Shown piece by piece: positions 25,001 to 32,472 of a DNA stretch of 64,000 bases (within the stretch, counting starts at the first letter, position 1; each line of letters begins with the position of its first letter). The notes beneath the pieces were generated by a model, which worked only from the letters and a program-made list of their open reading frames with translations, was not told where the DNA came from and did no database searches. Both the position numbers and the translations under genes were made by a program. This stretch comes from a virus. The stretch spans positions 82,137-146,136 of the IMG/VR virus record IMGVR_UViG_3300020424_000002; one strand, 5' to 3'.

Positions 25001-26108
25001 CTCCATCTCCTATGAGGATTACTCCCTCATACCCTTCTACTATTGTTTGTAGATATACATTTGAACCACTATCAAATGCAATCTCAATAACACCATTTAC
25101 ATCTCTAAAGAAAATTAACTTTTCATCTTCGATAAAGACATTGTATTGTGAACCTTGGTTTAACCCTAATGTTGCACCTTCTACTTTAAATTGTCCTATG
25201 TTAGTACTACCACCTTCTGTTGATGCACCTCTTATTTTCTTATCTAGTTCTTCTATAACATCAAGAACATCTACAAGTAAATCTACATTTAATGCATCAA
25301 TATCTAATGCAGAATATTCTAGGTCTCCTTCTGTTTCTTTGAGTTCATCTTTTTCTAACTCATTAAACTCTAGAAAATCTACATCTAAAATTCCTTGGTC
25401 ATCATTCATGTCATCTGCAGCTTGTTCTTCTACTGCAATTCTGACTTCCTGTGGTGGATTGACAATAAACATATTATCAATCATTGAAGGTGTAATGTTC
25501 TGAATCGTTACTGCAACTGTTGGTGGTGACTCATAGGATGACACCATAGTTGCTTGATAAGGTTGATTCAGTATTCTTTCTCCACCTTCATTTGTTACCA
25601 CTATTTCTCCAGATGCATTTCCATCATCATCTGGTAGCAAAACTACAAGTGACCTACCAAGCTCATCAATTGTAGTTGTAAAATCTGTTCCATTTATAGC
25701 AATCTGTGCTGTAGGTGTGGATACCTGTATGTTTGCTTTCTTAATCTTCTTCCCAGTTCCACTTGCAAACCTTGCTGTCCCTTGTGCCATTCTAATTGCC
25801 ATCTTGGACTTACTTGGGTCTGGGTCATAATAAACTTCATCAATGTACACTCTAGTATGTTCAGTCAATGCAAGTTCTTCTTCGTCTAAGAACTCTATCA
25901 ACATACGACCATTTACTGTTGCAGCTTCATCATATAAATTGATATCTGAACCGACATCATTAGGTAAGGTTTCATTATTTCTAATAATACCACCTACACC
26001 TGTGGACTCTACAATATCTCCGATGGAGTCTGCATAAACAGACCCCATGAAGATAAATGCACTAACTATCGTTAGATGAATCTTTTTGATTAATTTGAAT
26101 TGTCGCAT
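24966..26108 (-). CDS. secreted FecR-domain protein
   Basis: A 380-residue exported protein: signal peptide to about residue 26 (SVYA-DS), then a FecR domain (about 28-165) with DEEELALTEHTRVYIDEVYY, KMAIRMAQGTARFASGTG and STPTAQIAINGTDFTTTI. A long acidic helical segment follows, ending in a beta-rich C-terminus (VILIGDGDDSQIIINQ) that itself resembles a curlin repeat. FecR domains act in periplasmic sensing or surface assembly. Overlaps with both curlin-like genes (35 and 47 bases) indicate coordinated expression. It could anchor or nucleate the fibre. Confidence 0.8.
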   Translation of the reverse strand: MRQFKLIKKIHLTIVSAFIFMGSVYADSIGDIVESTGVGGIIRNNETLPNDVGSDINLYDEAATVNGRMLIEFLDEEELALTEHTRVYIDEVYYDPDPSKSKMAIRMAQGTARFASGTGKKIKKANIQVSTPTAQIAINGTDFTTTIDELGRSLVVLLPDDDGNASGEIVVTNEGGERILNQPYQATMVSSYESPPTVAVTIQNITPSMIDNMFIVNPPQEVRIAVEEQAADDMNDDQGILDVDFLEFNELEKDELKETEGDLEYSALDIDALNVDLLVDVLDVIEELDKKIRGASTEGGSTNIGQFKVEGATLGLNQGSQYNVFIEDEKLIFFRDVNGVIEIAFDSGSNVYLQTIVEGYEGVILIGDGDDSQIIINQSN

Positions 26109-26802
26109 TGTCAGAATCTATATCCATAACGATTTTTGCATCTGGACTTGCACATGAATTACCAGCACCAGAAACACATGTTCCAGATACTTGGTTAATA
26201 TCAATGTCCCCACCATCACCTGTATAATCTACAGTCTGTGTATGAGCTCCATCCTTCATTAATACATTTAGATTGTTACTGTCCCCAGTAATTTCCCAAT
26301 TAAATGTATTATCATCTGATTCAAAGTCTAAATCAAAGACATTTGAATTACCTAAAATCGTCATATCCAAATCCAATCTTTCGGCACTAAACTGGTAACC
26401 TTGGTCTAAATCCCAAGTATTACTATCACCTGTAACTGTGATATCATATACTGAATCGTCAGCAGACCCAGTATCACCTATATTCCAATCAAAAACATTG
26501 GAATCACCTGTGAATGATAAATCAAAATCCGATGTATCGGCAACTAGTGGCCCATACAACTTGTTTGAATTACCAATCATGTCGATATCTATAGTTAAAG
26601 TAGTACCAGTAATAACCATTTTGTCATCGAAAGCAGATGTTTGTGATATCTTGTTTCCAAATCCAACTTGGTCAATGTAAAGAGTTAGTGTATCTCCTTC
26701 TTGGTCTATTCTTATTTCATTATCATCAGTTGCTTGTGCGAAAAGAATATTAGTCGACAATAGGGTTACTAACCCCAAACTAAAAAATAGTTTTTTATTC
26801 AT
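26062..26802 (-). CDS. secreted curlin-repeat protein 1
   Basis: A 246-residue Asp-rich protein with a signal peptide (LGLVTLLSTNILFAQA). The mature start, DDNEIRIDQEGDTLTLYIDQ, parallels curlin-repeat protein 2. At least six repeats end in G(D/N)SN (GNSNKLY, GDSNVFDW, GDSNTWDL, GNSNVFDL, GDSNNLNV), predicting a beta-solenoid. The composition is far more acidic than CsgA. It directly follows csgG, so it is the best candidate for the main exported fibre subunit. Fibre formation is inferred from the repeat. Confidence 0.75.
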   Translation of the reverse strand: MNKKLFFSLGLVTLLSTNILFAQATDDNEIRIDQEGDTLTLYIDQVGFGNKISQTSAFDDKMVITGTTLTIDIDMIGNSNKLYGPLVADTSDFDLSFTGDSNVFDWNIGDTGSADDSVYDITVTGDSNTWDLDQGYQFSAERLDLDMTILGNSNVFDLDFESDDNTFNWEITGDSNNLNVLMKDGAHTQTVDYTGDGGDIDINQVSGTCVSGAGNSCASPDAKIVMDIDSDNATIQINQKDSSNDS

Positions 26803-26811
26803 TTCGTACTC

Positions 26812-27741
26812 CTATTCGAGGTCGTGTTTATCGTTTTTCCCATCACTATTATGGGGATGACGATGGTCTCCCTCTATAATCCAAAAACCTCTATCGTGTC
26901 CTTGGTAAATTAATTCCAACACTCCTGCCTCAATAGCAGCTCGTGTTGCATATGTCACCGACTCATTATTACCCACTCCATCCTCTATCTCAACTAGTTG
27001 TGTTCCTTCCTCGATAAATCGGAAGACATCACCACCAGAACCATAACTTAATATGGTTTTACGACTTTGGACATTCAATAATACTTCACCTGTCAGAACT
27101 GAAACAGCTCTAATACTAACAGTTACAGCATCTTGTCGATACTGTTTACTAAACCCAATACCAAGTGTCCTTGCGCCTCGACCACCTGTTTTAAGATTAG
27201 TATCATAACCAATGATTCCACCTTCTATTATCATCCCTGCGAATAGAAGTGGTGCAATACCATTGGATTCTTCACCCTTTGCCTCTGCCCATTCTTGACG
27301 AGCAGAACGAATGATTTGTCTTTCTCTTACTAAATGGTCTAGTCCTGTTCTTTCAACAACTCTAAACCATGTACCCCCACCAGCAGTTTTAAGTGCATCT
27401 ACTAACATTGCATTTGCACCTTGAGTTACAGCAGTTGAAAAAGATGCATACTGGTCTAATTGTTTTCTTTGACCAGTTAAATCTTGGAATTGATAAACTG
27501 CAACTATTGGTTTTTCTTTTGCTGGTGGTAAATTTAAAAGTTCAATATATGCAGGCAATCTTACTACTGTAGGATATTCTACACAAATGTATTTTCTTGA
27601 TAGTTGTTTTTTAACACCTGTATAAAGGTCTTTTGAGAAACCTTCATTCCATCTTGAACAGTCCTGTGGGTTCTCACTCCATTGAGGGAACGATGCACAC
27701 CCACTAAGAACCGAAAGTGTTAATATAAGAAACCATTTCAT
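26812..27741 (-). CDS. csgG: CsgG-like curli secretion channel lipoprotein
   Basis: A 309-residue protein starting with a lipoprotein signal, ILTLSVLSGCAS (lipobox LSGC). The body matches CsgG: KPIVAVYQFQDLTGQRK, ATTQ-like SFSTAVTQGANAML, WFRVVERTGLDHLVRERQII and the strand-forming VSVLTGEVLLNVQSRKTILS. CsgG forms a nonameric outer-membrane pore for curli subunits. It follows csgF with a one-base overlap. C-terminal region 262-309 ends His/Asp-rich. CsgG in a phage implies remodelling of the host surface or use of the pore in uptake or lysis. Confidence 0.9.
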   Translation of the reverse strand: MKWFLILTLSVLSGCASFPQWSENPQDCSRWNEGFSKDLYTGVKKQLSRKYICVEYPTVVRLPAYIELLNLPPAKEKPIVAVYQFQDLTGQRKQLDQYASFSTAVTQGANAMLVDALKTAGGGTWFRVVERTGLDHLVRERQIIRSARQEWAEAKGEESNGIAPLLFAGMIIEGGIIGYDTNLKTGGRGARTLGIGFSKQYRQDAVTVSIRAVSVLTGEVLLNVQSRKTILSYGSGGDVFRFIEEGTQLVEIEDGVGNNESVTYATRAAIEAGVLELIYQGHDRGFWIIEGDHRHPHNSDGKNDKHDLE

Positions 27742-28274
27742 TAACCGCCTCCATCACCATCACCACTACCATCATCACCAAAGTAACCTGTACCGATTGG
27801 TATTTCGATAACTGTGGTTGAACCTTCTTGGTCGACAATAGTCATTCTGATGAACTCTGTCCCATCTTCGTTAGTAATAACTTCGTATGTTACTGTAGAA
27901 CCTTCTAATACAAATGACCCAAACCTTACTGGATTGTCGTTAGAGAACATTGACTCTACTAACTGTTTTGCCATCTGAGCATAGATACGGCTTTCTAAGT
28001 TTCTAATAAATTTTGCAAGCGTTGTGTTATCTGCTTCTCTTTCTGCAGCTTTTCTAGCTGCTTCCAGAGCATCTTCTATTTGTTTCTTACGCGAGAACTC
28101 TTGATTCTCAATTGTGAGATAGTGGGCTCCAGTTCCAATTCCACTGAAGCTTGGATTTTTAAATCCGAATTTAATTTCATCTGCATGTGCTGGAGTTATT
28201 GCAAGGATTGAGAGTAAGAATATCCCAATCAACGCAGATACTTCTAGTTTATCTTTAATCCTTTCTTTGTTCAC
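27741..28274 (-). CDS. csgF: CsgF-like curli assembly protein
   Basis: A 177-residue protein with a signal peptide (ALIGIFLLSILAITPAHA). The mature N-terminus contains IKFGFKNPSFSGIGTGAHYL, then a Gln- and Phe-containing helix, as in CsgF, whose N-terminal peptide (F-x-NPxFGG) inserts into the CsgG constriction. A helical middle and a beta-rich end (STTVIEIPIGTGYFGDDG) follow. It lies immediately upstream of csgG. CsgE was not found. Partnership with CsgG is well supported by order and motif. Confidence 0.8.
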   Translation of the reverse strand: MNKERIKDKLEVSALIGIFLLSILAITPAHADEIKFGFKNPSFSGIGTGAHYLTIENQEFSRKKQIEDALEAARKAAEREADNTTLAKFIRNLESRIYAQMAKQLVESMFSNDNPVRFGSFVLEGSTVTYEVITNEDGTEFIRMTIVDQEGSTTVIEIPIGTGYFGDDGSGDGDGGG

Positions 28275-28560
28275 TTTTTAATTTCTCCAATTCCTCTTCT
28301 TCCTCATGTTCTTCTATGAATTTCTGACGCTCACGATATTCTAGAACTACATTAATTTTCTGTTGCAGTCTAATCATATCTTGGTCAAGCATTCTTAACT
28401 GGTCAGTAAGTTTGATACTTGATGCAAACATACGACCTAATGAGGGTTTTACTTCGTCAGTTATAAACTTCCATGTGTAATAGATAAAATATCCCATCCC
28501 CAATGCCATTGCGACTGGGAATCCGAACTCTGCAATTATCTTTATAATGTTTTCCATCAA
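28255..28560 (-). CDS. single-pass membrane protein, holin-like or anchor (paralogue A)
   Basis: A 101-residue protein with one N-terminal membrane helix (FGFPVAMALGMGYFIYYTWK) and a long charged C-terminal helix (LEEHEEEEELEKL-like). The topology and the E-F/V-G-x-P start resemble its neighbour at 28557-28850, so the two are probably paralogues. Small one-helix proteins with coiled tails include holins of the BhlA/YvrJ type. Their place at the head of the curli operon suggests a linked membrane function. The assignment is uncertain. Confidence 0.5.
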   Translation of the reverse strand: MMENIIKIIAEFGFPVAMALGMGYFIYYTWKFITDEVKPSLGRMFASSIKLTDQLRMLDQDMIRLQQKINVVLEYRERQKFIEEHEEEEELEKLKSEQRKD

Positions 28561-28850
28561 TCTCTTCTTGCATCAATTTCTCCATCCTCTATAAAGTTTT
28601 CAGCTCTTGCAACCCTATCTATAGGTGGTGTTAGTTCTAATGCACTACTAACTAACAAATCAATTTTCAATATGTCATTATTCATAACTTTTGCACGAGT
28701 CTCCAACATATTGATAATATTTTCAGTACTTTTAATCTGTGAAATAACAGAGTCGAATATGTACTTCATACTTAAAAATATGAAGAATGCCATGACAAGG
28801 GCACCAAAAATAGGTACACCCACTTCACTTAAAAAATCTAATATAGACAT
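28557..28850 (-). CDS. single-pass membrane protein, holin-like or anchor (paralogue B)
   Basis: A 97-residue protein: EVGVPIFGALVMAFFIFLSM forms one membrane helix, followed by a helical cytoplasmic tail. It is the first gene of the curli-like operon, with late box 28870-28877 and AGGAGAG before the ATG. Four bases overlap the next gene. Function unknown; see paralogue A. Confidence 0.5.
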   Translation of the reverse strand: MSILDFLSEVGVPIFGALVMAFFIFLSMKYIFDSVISQIKSTENIINMLETRAKVMNNDILKIDLLVSSALELTPPIDRVARAENFIEDGEIDARRD

Positions 28851-28869
28851 AATCTCTCCTGTTCGTAAG

Positions 28870-28877
28870 TATTTATA
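28870..28877 (-). promoter_or_regulatory. late promoter box TATAAATA for curli-like operon
   Basis: TATAAATA on the minus strand followed by ACTTACGAACAGGAGAG leader and ATG at 28850. No other promoter is seen before the operon end at 22216, so the whole set is probably late. Confidence 0.75.
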
Positions 28878-28889
28878 ATAGGAGAGGTC

Positions 28890-29249
28890 TTAAACTGGGT
28901 TAAAAGTCATAGAAACACCACATCCACATGATGCAGTGACATTTGGATTGTTAAATATGAACTCTTCACCTAATCCAGTTTTTGTAAAGTCTAAAACTAA
29001 ATTATCTAGAAAAGGTCTAGAGTTATTATCGATGTGAATAGAGAATTTACCAAAATCCATTACTTGGTCAGAAGGTTCATTGGTGGTATTGAAATCGAAT
29101 ATGTATTCATACCCATTGCAACCACCACCAGTGATACCTAATCTGATTTCAGAAAAACCTCGTTCCTCTGTTTTCTTAACTAATTGTAAGATTGCAGAGT
29201 CAGTTAACTCAATGTTAACTGTCGGCTTTGAATATGCGATAGGCTCCAT
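28890..29249 (-). CDS. A-type Fe-S cluster carrier (IscA/ErpA-like)
   Basis: I start this 119-residue protein at 29249, which has AGGA seven bases upstream. The family's three cysteines are present: Cys44 in GGGCNGYEY, and Cys108 and Cys110 in ASCGCGVSM. These proteins pass Fe-S clusters to apo-enzymes. In the phage it could support host or phage Fe-S proteins; the many Fe(II) oxygenases encoded here are not Fe-S enzymes, so no direct client is evident. It overlaps the upstream small membrane gene by 35 bases. Confidence 0.88.
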   Translation of the reverse strand: MEPIAYSKPTVNIELTDSAILQLVKKTEERGFSEIRLGITGGGCNGYEYIFDFNTTNEPSDQVMDFGKFSIHIDNNSRPFLDNLVLDFTKTGLGEEFIFNNPNVTASCGCGVSMTFNPV

Positions 29250-29394
29250 AGACCAGTCCTGCCCAAGCAAGATACTTGACTATTGGTGCAAGTAATATTG
29301 CTCCTAATGATATTCCGACTATGACAGCACCATCCAAAGATGATAACTCCCCTAGTCTCCCTTTAATGTATTCTTTAATGAAATTGATATCCAT
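29215..29394 (-). CDS. 59-residue small membrane protein
   Basis: This short frame begins MDINFIKEYIKGRLGELSSL with GGGAG upstream. A Gly/Ala-rich hydrophobic stretch (VIVGISLGAILLAPIV then LAWAGLVYGAYRIF) gives one long or two short membrane helices. It overlaps the Fe-S carrier gene by 35 bases. It is similar in style to small proteins of other marine phages; a pore-like role is possible but not shown. Confidence 0.5.
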   Translation of the reverse strand: MDINFIKEYIKGRLGELSSLDGAVIVGISLGAILLAPIVKYLAWAGLVYGAYRIFKADS

Positions 29395-29406
29395 TTATAA
29401 TACTCC

Positions 29407-29646
29407 CTATTTGAACTCAGATACTTCACCAGCTTCATCCCTAGTTACTATATTAACTAGTCCCAACTTCTGTCGTCTAATCAACTCATTCTTTACTTTT
29501 TGTCTGAGTTTTGGTTTTGTGTTATCATTATTATAACATTCTAACAACTCATTTATTGATTGAGTTTTCATATAGTAGTGAGTAGTGGTAACTTTTTTGC
29601 TACCTCTTTGCACTACTGATTGAGTTGGTTTATATTTAACTGGCAT
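29407..29646 (-). CDS. 79-residue conserved T4-like phage protein
   Basis: I start at 29646 (MPVKYKPTQSVVQRGSKKVT). The later segment THYYMKTQSINELLEC and the basic LRQKVKNELIRRQK are a pattern seen in marine T4-like phages without assigned function. The late box at 29655-29662 is only eight bases from the ATG, giving at most a two- or three-base leader. The protein is basic and probably late. Confidence 0.55.
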   Translation of the reverse strand: MPVKYKPTQSVVQRGSKKVTTTHYYMKTQSINELLECYNNDNTKPKLRQKVKNELIRRQKLGLVNIVTRDEAGEVSEFK

Positions 29647-29654
29647 AGTATCTG

Positions 29655-29662
29655 TATTTATA
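29655..29662 (-). promoter_or_regulatory. late promoter box TATAAATA, near-leaderless
   Basis: TATAAATA, CAGATACT, ATG on the minus strand. It faces away from the 11-bp repeats at 29673-29711. Confidence 0.65.
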
Positions 29663-29672
29663 ATAATTGAAA

Positions 29673-29711
29673 TGTGTCTTAATTGTGACAAATGTGTGAC
29701 AATTATGTGAC
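29673..29711. repeat. four TGTGAC-type direct repeats at exact 11-bp spacing
   Basis: Hexamers begin at 29673 (TGTGTC), 29684, 29695 and 29706 (TGTGAC). The 11-bp step puts all four on one face of the helix. They fill the gap between a minus-strand late promoter and the only plus-strand protein frame, so an operator or iteron-like protein-binding array is likely. Confidence 0.6.
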
Positions 29712-29722
29712 TAAATATATGT

Positions 29723-29884
29723 ATGAATATAATTAATGTACTTATATTATTATCTTTACCATTTGGAATCGTTGGATGGTATCTGTTATTGAGTGACCCT
29801 ACAGATAATAGGTCAATATGGAAAAAATTTCATTCATTAATGAAATCTGGTAGACTTAATAAAATTGTCAAAAAAATTACTTAG
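29723..29884 (+). CDS. 53-residue membrane protein on the plus strand
   Basis: The frame starts MNIINVLILLSLPFGIVGWY: an N-terminal membrane helix followed by a basic tail (WKKFHSLMKSGRLNKIVKKI). It is the only plus-strand protein gene that I can support. It lies directly behind the 11-bp repeats, and its stop overlaps the end of the next minus-strand gene by eight bases. No clear ribosome-binding site is seen, which lowers confidence. Confidence 0.4.
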   Translation: MNIINVLILLSLPFGIVGWYLLLSDPTDNRSIWKKFHSLMKSGRLNKIVKKIT

Positions 29885-30101
29885 AATTAACTTTCTTATA
29901 TAAATCGTCTAGGTCTTCTTCTAGTGCTTTTATACGCTCTTCTAAAAGTGGATGTTTCTCAAACCACTTCTTTTCTTGTTTGATAATATCAATACCTATC
30001 TTTTTTTCTAACCACTTATCAAGTTTCAGAACTTTTGGATGATTTTTAACATATGGTATTTTCAGAAGTATTCTGAACAATGTCATTACTATTCTAAACA
30101 T
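29877..30101 (-). CDS. 74-residue basic helical protein
   Basis: Starts MFRIVMTLFRILLKIPYVKN; an amphipathic or weakly hydrophobic N-terminal helix is followed by a charged coiled-coil-like tail (LEERIKALEEDLDDLYKKV). It begins on the last base of regA and probably shares its transcript. Function unknown; a membrane-associated coiled coil is plausible. Confidence 0.5.
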   Translation of the reverse strand: MFRIVMTLFRILLKIPYVKNHPKVLKLDKWLEKKIGIDIIKQEKKWFEKHPLLEERIKALEEDLDDLYKKVNSK

Positions 30102-30499
30102 TACTTGTTAACTACTCCGATGTTGTACTTTGGAACTAAATCCCATTCGTTTTTCTCCCTATGTGGAAGAACTTTAATCTGACTCATTGGTGCAATTGGG
30201 TCTTGATGATTATTAGATATAACTTTGAGTAATCCCCATTCTTCTAGAAGTTTTGCAATAGCATTTCTTCTACCGATATCAGATTCGACAAAAGAACTAT
30301 CTTTACCATCAAGTAAAAACAATTCTTTAAAGTGGACAAGGTAGTATTTACCTCGTTTGTGTAATATGTGGCAAGATTGGTAAAGTATTTTTTCTTTACG
30401 AGATGCAACTCCTATACGAGTTAATGTTTCTTTTACTTTTAGAAAATCATCCTGTTGTTTCAACTCTACCTCTACCATATTGGAGAGGTCATAGCTCAT
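30101..30499 (-). CDS. regA: RegA translational repressor
   Basis: A 132-residue protein matching T4 RegA over its length: FLKVKETLTRIGVASRKEKI, LYQSCHILHKRGKYYLVHFK, RRNAIAKLLEEWGLL and the C-terminal EWDLVPKYNIG. RegA binds the start regions of early phage mRNAs and blocks translation. In this phage several early messages appear leaderless, which would change how a start-site repressor could act. It lies directly after gene 62, the same order as in T4. Confidence 0.95.
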   Translation of the reverse strand: MSYDLSNMVEVELKQQDDFLKVKETLTRIGVASRKEKILYQSCHILHKRGKYYLVHFKELFLLDGKDSSFVESDIGRRNAIAKLLEEWGLLKVISNNHQDPIAPMSQIKVLPHREKNEWDLVPKYNIGVVNK

Positions 30500-30876
30500 T
30501 ACTTTCTCCCACCTGTTTTCATTCTCTCTTTCATAATTCCTATTTCCTTTGCAGTAAGAATCTTGTAATATTCTTCTGCTTTACTCATAGAACAGTCATA
30601 ATAAGTTTGGATGACTTTCATATCTTCCAACACTCTAGGTTTGTTCCATTTTGCAAACCTTTTTCTTTTTCTTAAAGTATTTAGGAAATAATGGAATTGT
30701 AGAGACGAATCTAGGTGCTTTCTAGAGTTCATTTCGTTAACATACATGATGCAATCTTGATGATAAGACAAAGATTTATTAGTAAGAAATGGTGAATATG
30801 ACCTTTCTGCAATATCATCCACCATGATATCTTTCTTGGAAAAGGTTATTGCAGTTACAAAATCAAAGGGATTCAT
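30499..30876 (-). CDS. 62: clamp-loader small subunit gp62
   Basis: A 125-residue protein, shorter than T4 gp62 (187), but recognisable from marine T4-like phages by its N-terminal FDFVTAITFSKKDIM, the LRKRKRFAKWNKP segment and C-terminal MKERMKTGGRK. With gp44 it loads the gp45 clamp. In T4, 44 and 62 are adjacent; here five modification-type genes and one small gene lie between them. It overlaps the upstream kinase gene by 14 bases. Confidence 0.85.
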   Translation of the reverse strand: MNPFDFVTAITFSKKDIMVDDIAERSYSPFLTNKSLSYHQDCIMYVNEMNSRKHLDSSLQFHYFLNTLRKRKRFAKWNKPRVLEDMKVIQTYYDCSMSKAEEYYKILTAKEIGIMKERMKTGGRK

Positions 30877-31393
30877 ATATTCTATACTCTAAATTTCTTC
30901 TATCTTCGTTTGAATTATTTTTTATTACTTCTATTTTACCCATAAGATTCATATTCGTCAAGATATTATTTATCTGACTTCTTCTACCTTTTAACCAGAC
31001 TTCGGACTGGGTATCTCCTCGGTCTTTGTGTCTCTGGTGTTCTATATCAGAATCACAAGTGAGAACATAAACAGTTGCATCATAGTTATCAACTAACCAT
31101 TCAATGTCTTGTCCTCTAAAATATCTATCCCCCTCAATTAGAATGTGTTTATATTTGGGTTGAACCATAGTTATAAATTCTCTAAATTGTGGTATAGAAC
31201 CATGGGATAGTTTATCAGTACCACCAAAAGTTTCTCCTTCTGGATACTGGCCAAGAACTAATATATCATCATGTTCTTGACACTTGAACAATGGCATAGG
31301 TTCTATTAGTTTTGGTTTAGGTAAATGAGAAAGCAACCCTCTCATGAGGGTTGACTTTCCACTACATGGTATTCCACCAATTAAAGTTATCAT
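30863..31393 (-). CDS. P-loop nucleotide/base kinase
   Basis: A 176-residue P-loop protein with Walker A GGIPCSGKS (6-14), HILIEGDRYF (about 84-93) in the Walker B position and HKDRGDTQSE plus LKGRRSQINN as a probable Arg-containing lid. Size and motifs fit small phage kinases. Kinases of this type phosphorylate hydroxymethylated bases in DNA hypermodification pathways, and this gene follows a methyltransferase, a TET/JBP-like oxygenase and a ParB-like gene in tight overlap (four bases). A free-nucleotide kinase is the alternative. Confidence 0.65.
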   Translation of the reverse strand: MITLIGGIPCSGKSTLMRGLLSHLPKPKLIEPMPLFKCQEHDDILVLGQYPEGETFGGTDKLSHGSIPQFREFITMVQPKYKHILIEGDRYFRGQDIEWLVDNYDATVYVLTCDSDIEHQRHKDRGDTQSEVWLKGRRSQINNILTNMNLMGKIEVIKNNSNEDRRNLEYRIYESL

Positions 31394-32379
31394 CCTATAG
31401 ATTTACCATTTACATCTACTAGAATATCTTCTTTAGATAATCCATGATTTAATGTATCCTTAGTTGTTATTTGTCCTAAGAATCCACCAAATTCAAAGAT
31501 ATCATGATACTCTTCAGCAAGATGTTGTTTTATCCAATGAATTGTATATTCATATTTTTTTAACCAAGCTTTTCTTTGATTTTTAATTCTTGCTGGGTCA
31601 ACATTTAAAATAAAACCAAAGATTTGAACAGGCACTTGATAACTGTCATATAAGTCAATCATTTGTTTTATTTTTGAACCAAAGTCACCATCTGACCTTG
31701 CAAAACCAATCTGTCCTAAGTCGAGAACATATCCTTTAGCAGGAAAATCATTTTCTTCTAGAATTTGATTTGCAATGTTTTGGTCAATATCTTTAACAAA
31801 ATCATAAGAAGAAAAGTTTTTTCTAAACTTTTTAAAGATTGCAGTTCTTTGTGCTTTTGATTTAGAAGGTGCTATTCTATCTAAGAAGTCTTTAAGATAA
31901 GCATCATCATTCCTTTCACAACATCCTTGTATTACAAGTTGTTTTAAAGCTTGTGCATAATCTCTATCATCATTATCTTCTGCAATATCATGATACTCAT
32001 TTGAAAGTATTCCATGTGCAATAGATTCTGCTGGATTGTCATACCGAACTACATCAACAATTACTTTAGGTTGATTTAGTTCTTCATAACATTGTCTTCT
32101 ATTGAACCCTGCTTTTAAATACAGATTATCATCCAGACCCAATTCACAAACCATTACTGGTTTAGTGTAATCATATCTATGTGATATTGAGTCTTTTAGT
32201 TTGTTTACATTAGTTCTTACAGTATCAAATACACGAGGTTGTAAAGAATTATTATCTTTATCCTTGTATATAATATCTGAAAGTTTTACTAATCTTCTAT
32301 CGATGTATTGCACACCGACACCATAGTTGGGTTTGAAACCCTTCTTAGACCTTTCGAGGTCAAAGTTTATATTTCTCAT
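31390..32379 (-). CDS. ParB-like domain protein of the modification cassette
   Basis: A 329-residue protein. Residues about 20-125 resemble a ParB/Spo0J N-terminal domain: VGVQYIDRRLVKLSDIIYKD, RPVxV-like TKPVMVCELG and LKAGFNRRQCYEEL (the G-x-x-R-R box). The C-terminal 200 residues are helical without a recognised fold. ParB-like domains recur in predicted phage base-modification clusters. It overlaps the kinase gene by four bases. About 90 bases upstream (32380-32472) hold no gene. Confidence 0.6.
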   Translation of the reverse strand: MRNINFDLERSKKGFKPNYGVGVQYIDRRLVKLSDIIYKDKDNNSLQPRVFDTVRTNVNKLKDSISHRYDYTKPVMVCELGLDDNLYLKAGFNRRQCYEELNQPKVIVDVVRYDNPAESIAHGILSNEYHDIAEDNDDRDYAQALKQLVIQGCCERNDDAYLKDFLDRIAPSKSKAQRTAIFKKFRKNFSSYDFVKDIDQNIANQILEENDFPAKGYVLDLGQIGFARSDGDFGSKIKQMIDLYDSYQVPVQIFGFILNVDPARIKNQRKAWLKKYEYTIHWIKQHLAEEYHDIFEFGGFLGQITTKDTLNHGLSKEDILVDVNGKSIG

Positions 32380-32472
32380 TTGTATTTCCTCATACTAGAA
32401 ATGTTTATAATATGTTTAAAAATGTTCTCGTCTAATTGCGTTAGTTTAATTCTTAAACTCCAATAAAAGTAT

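Noticed and set aside
25012-25503. Plus-strand frame of 163 codons
   Set aside because: Antisense to the FecR-domain gene, Ser-rich, no ribosome site.
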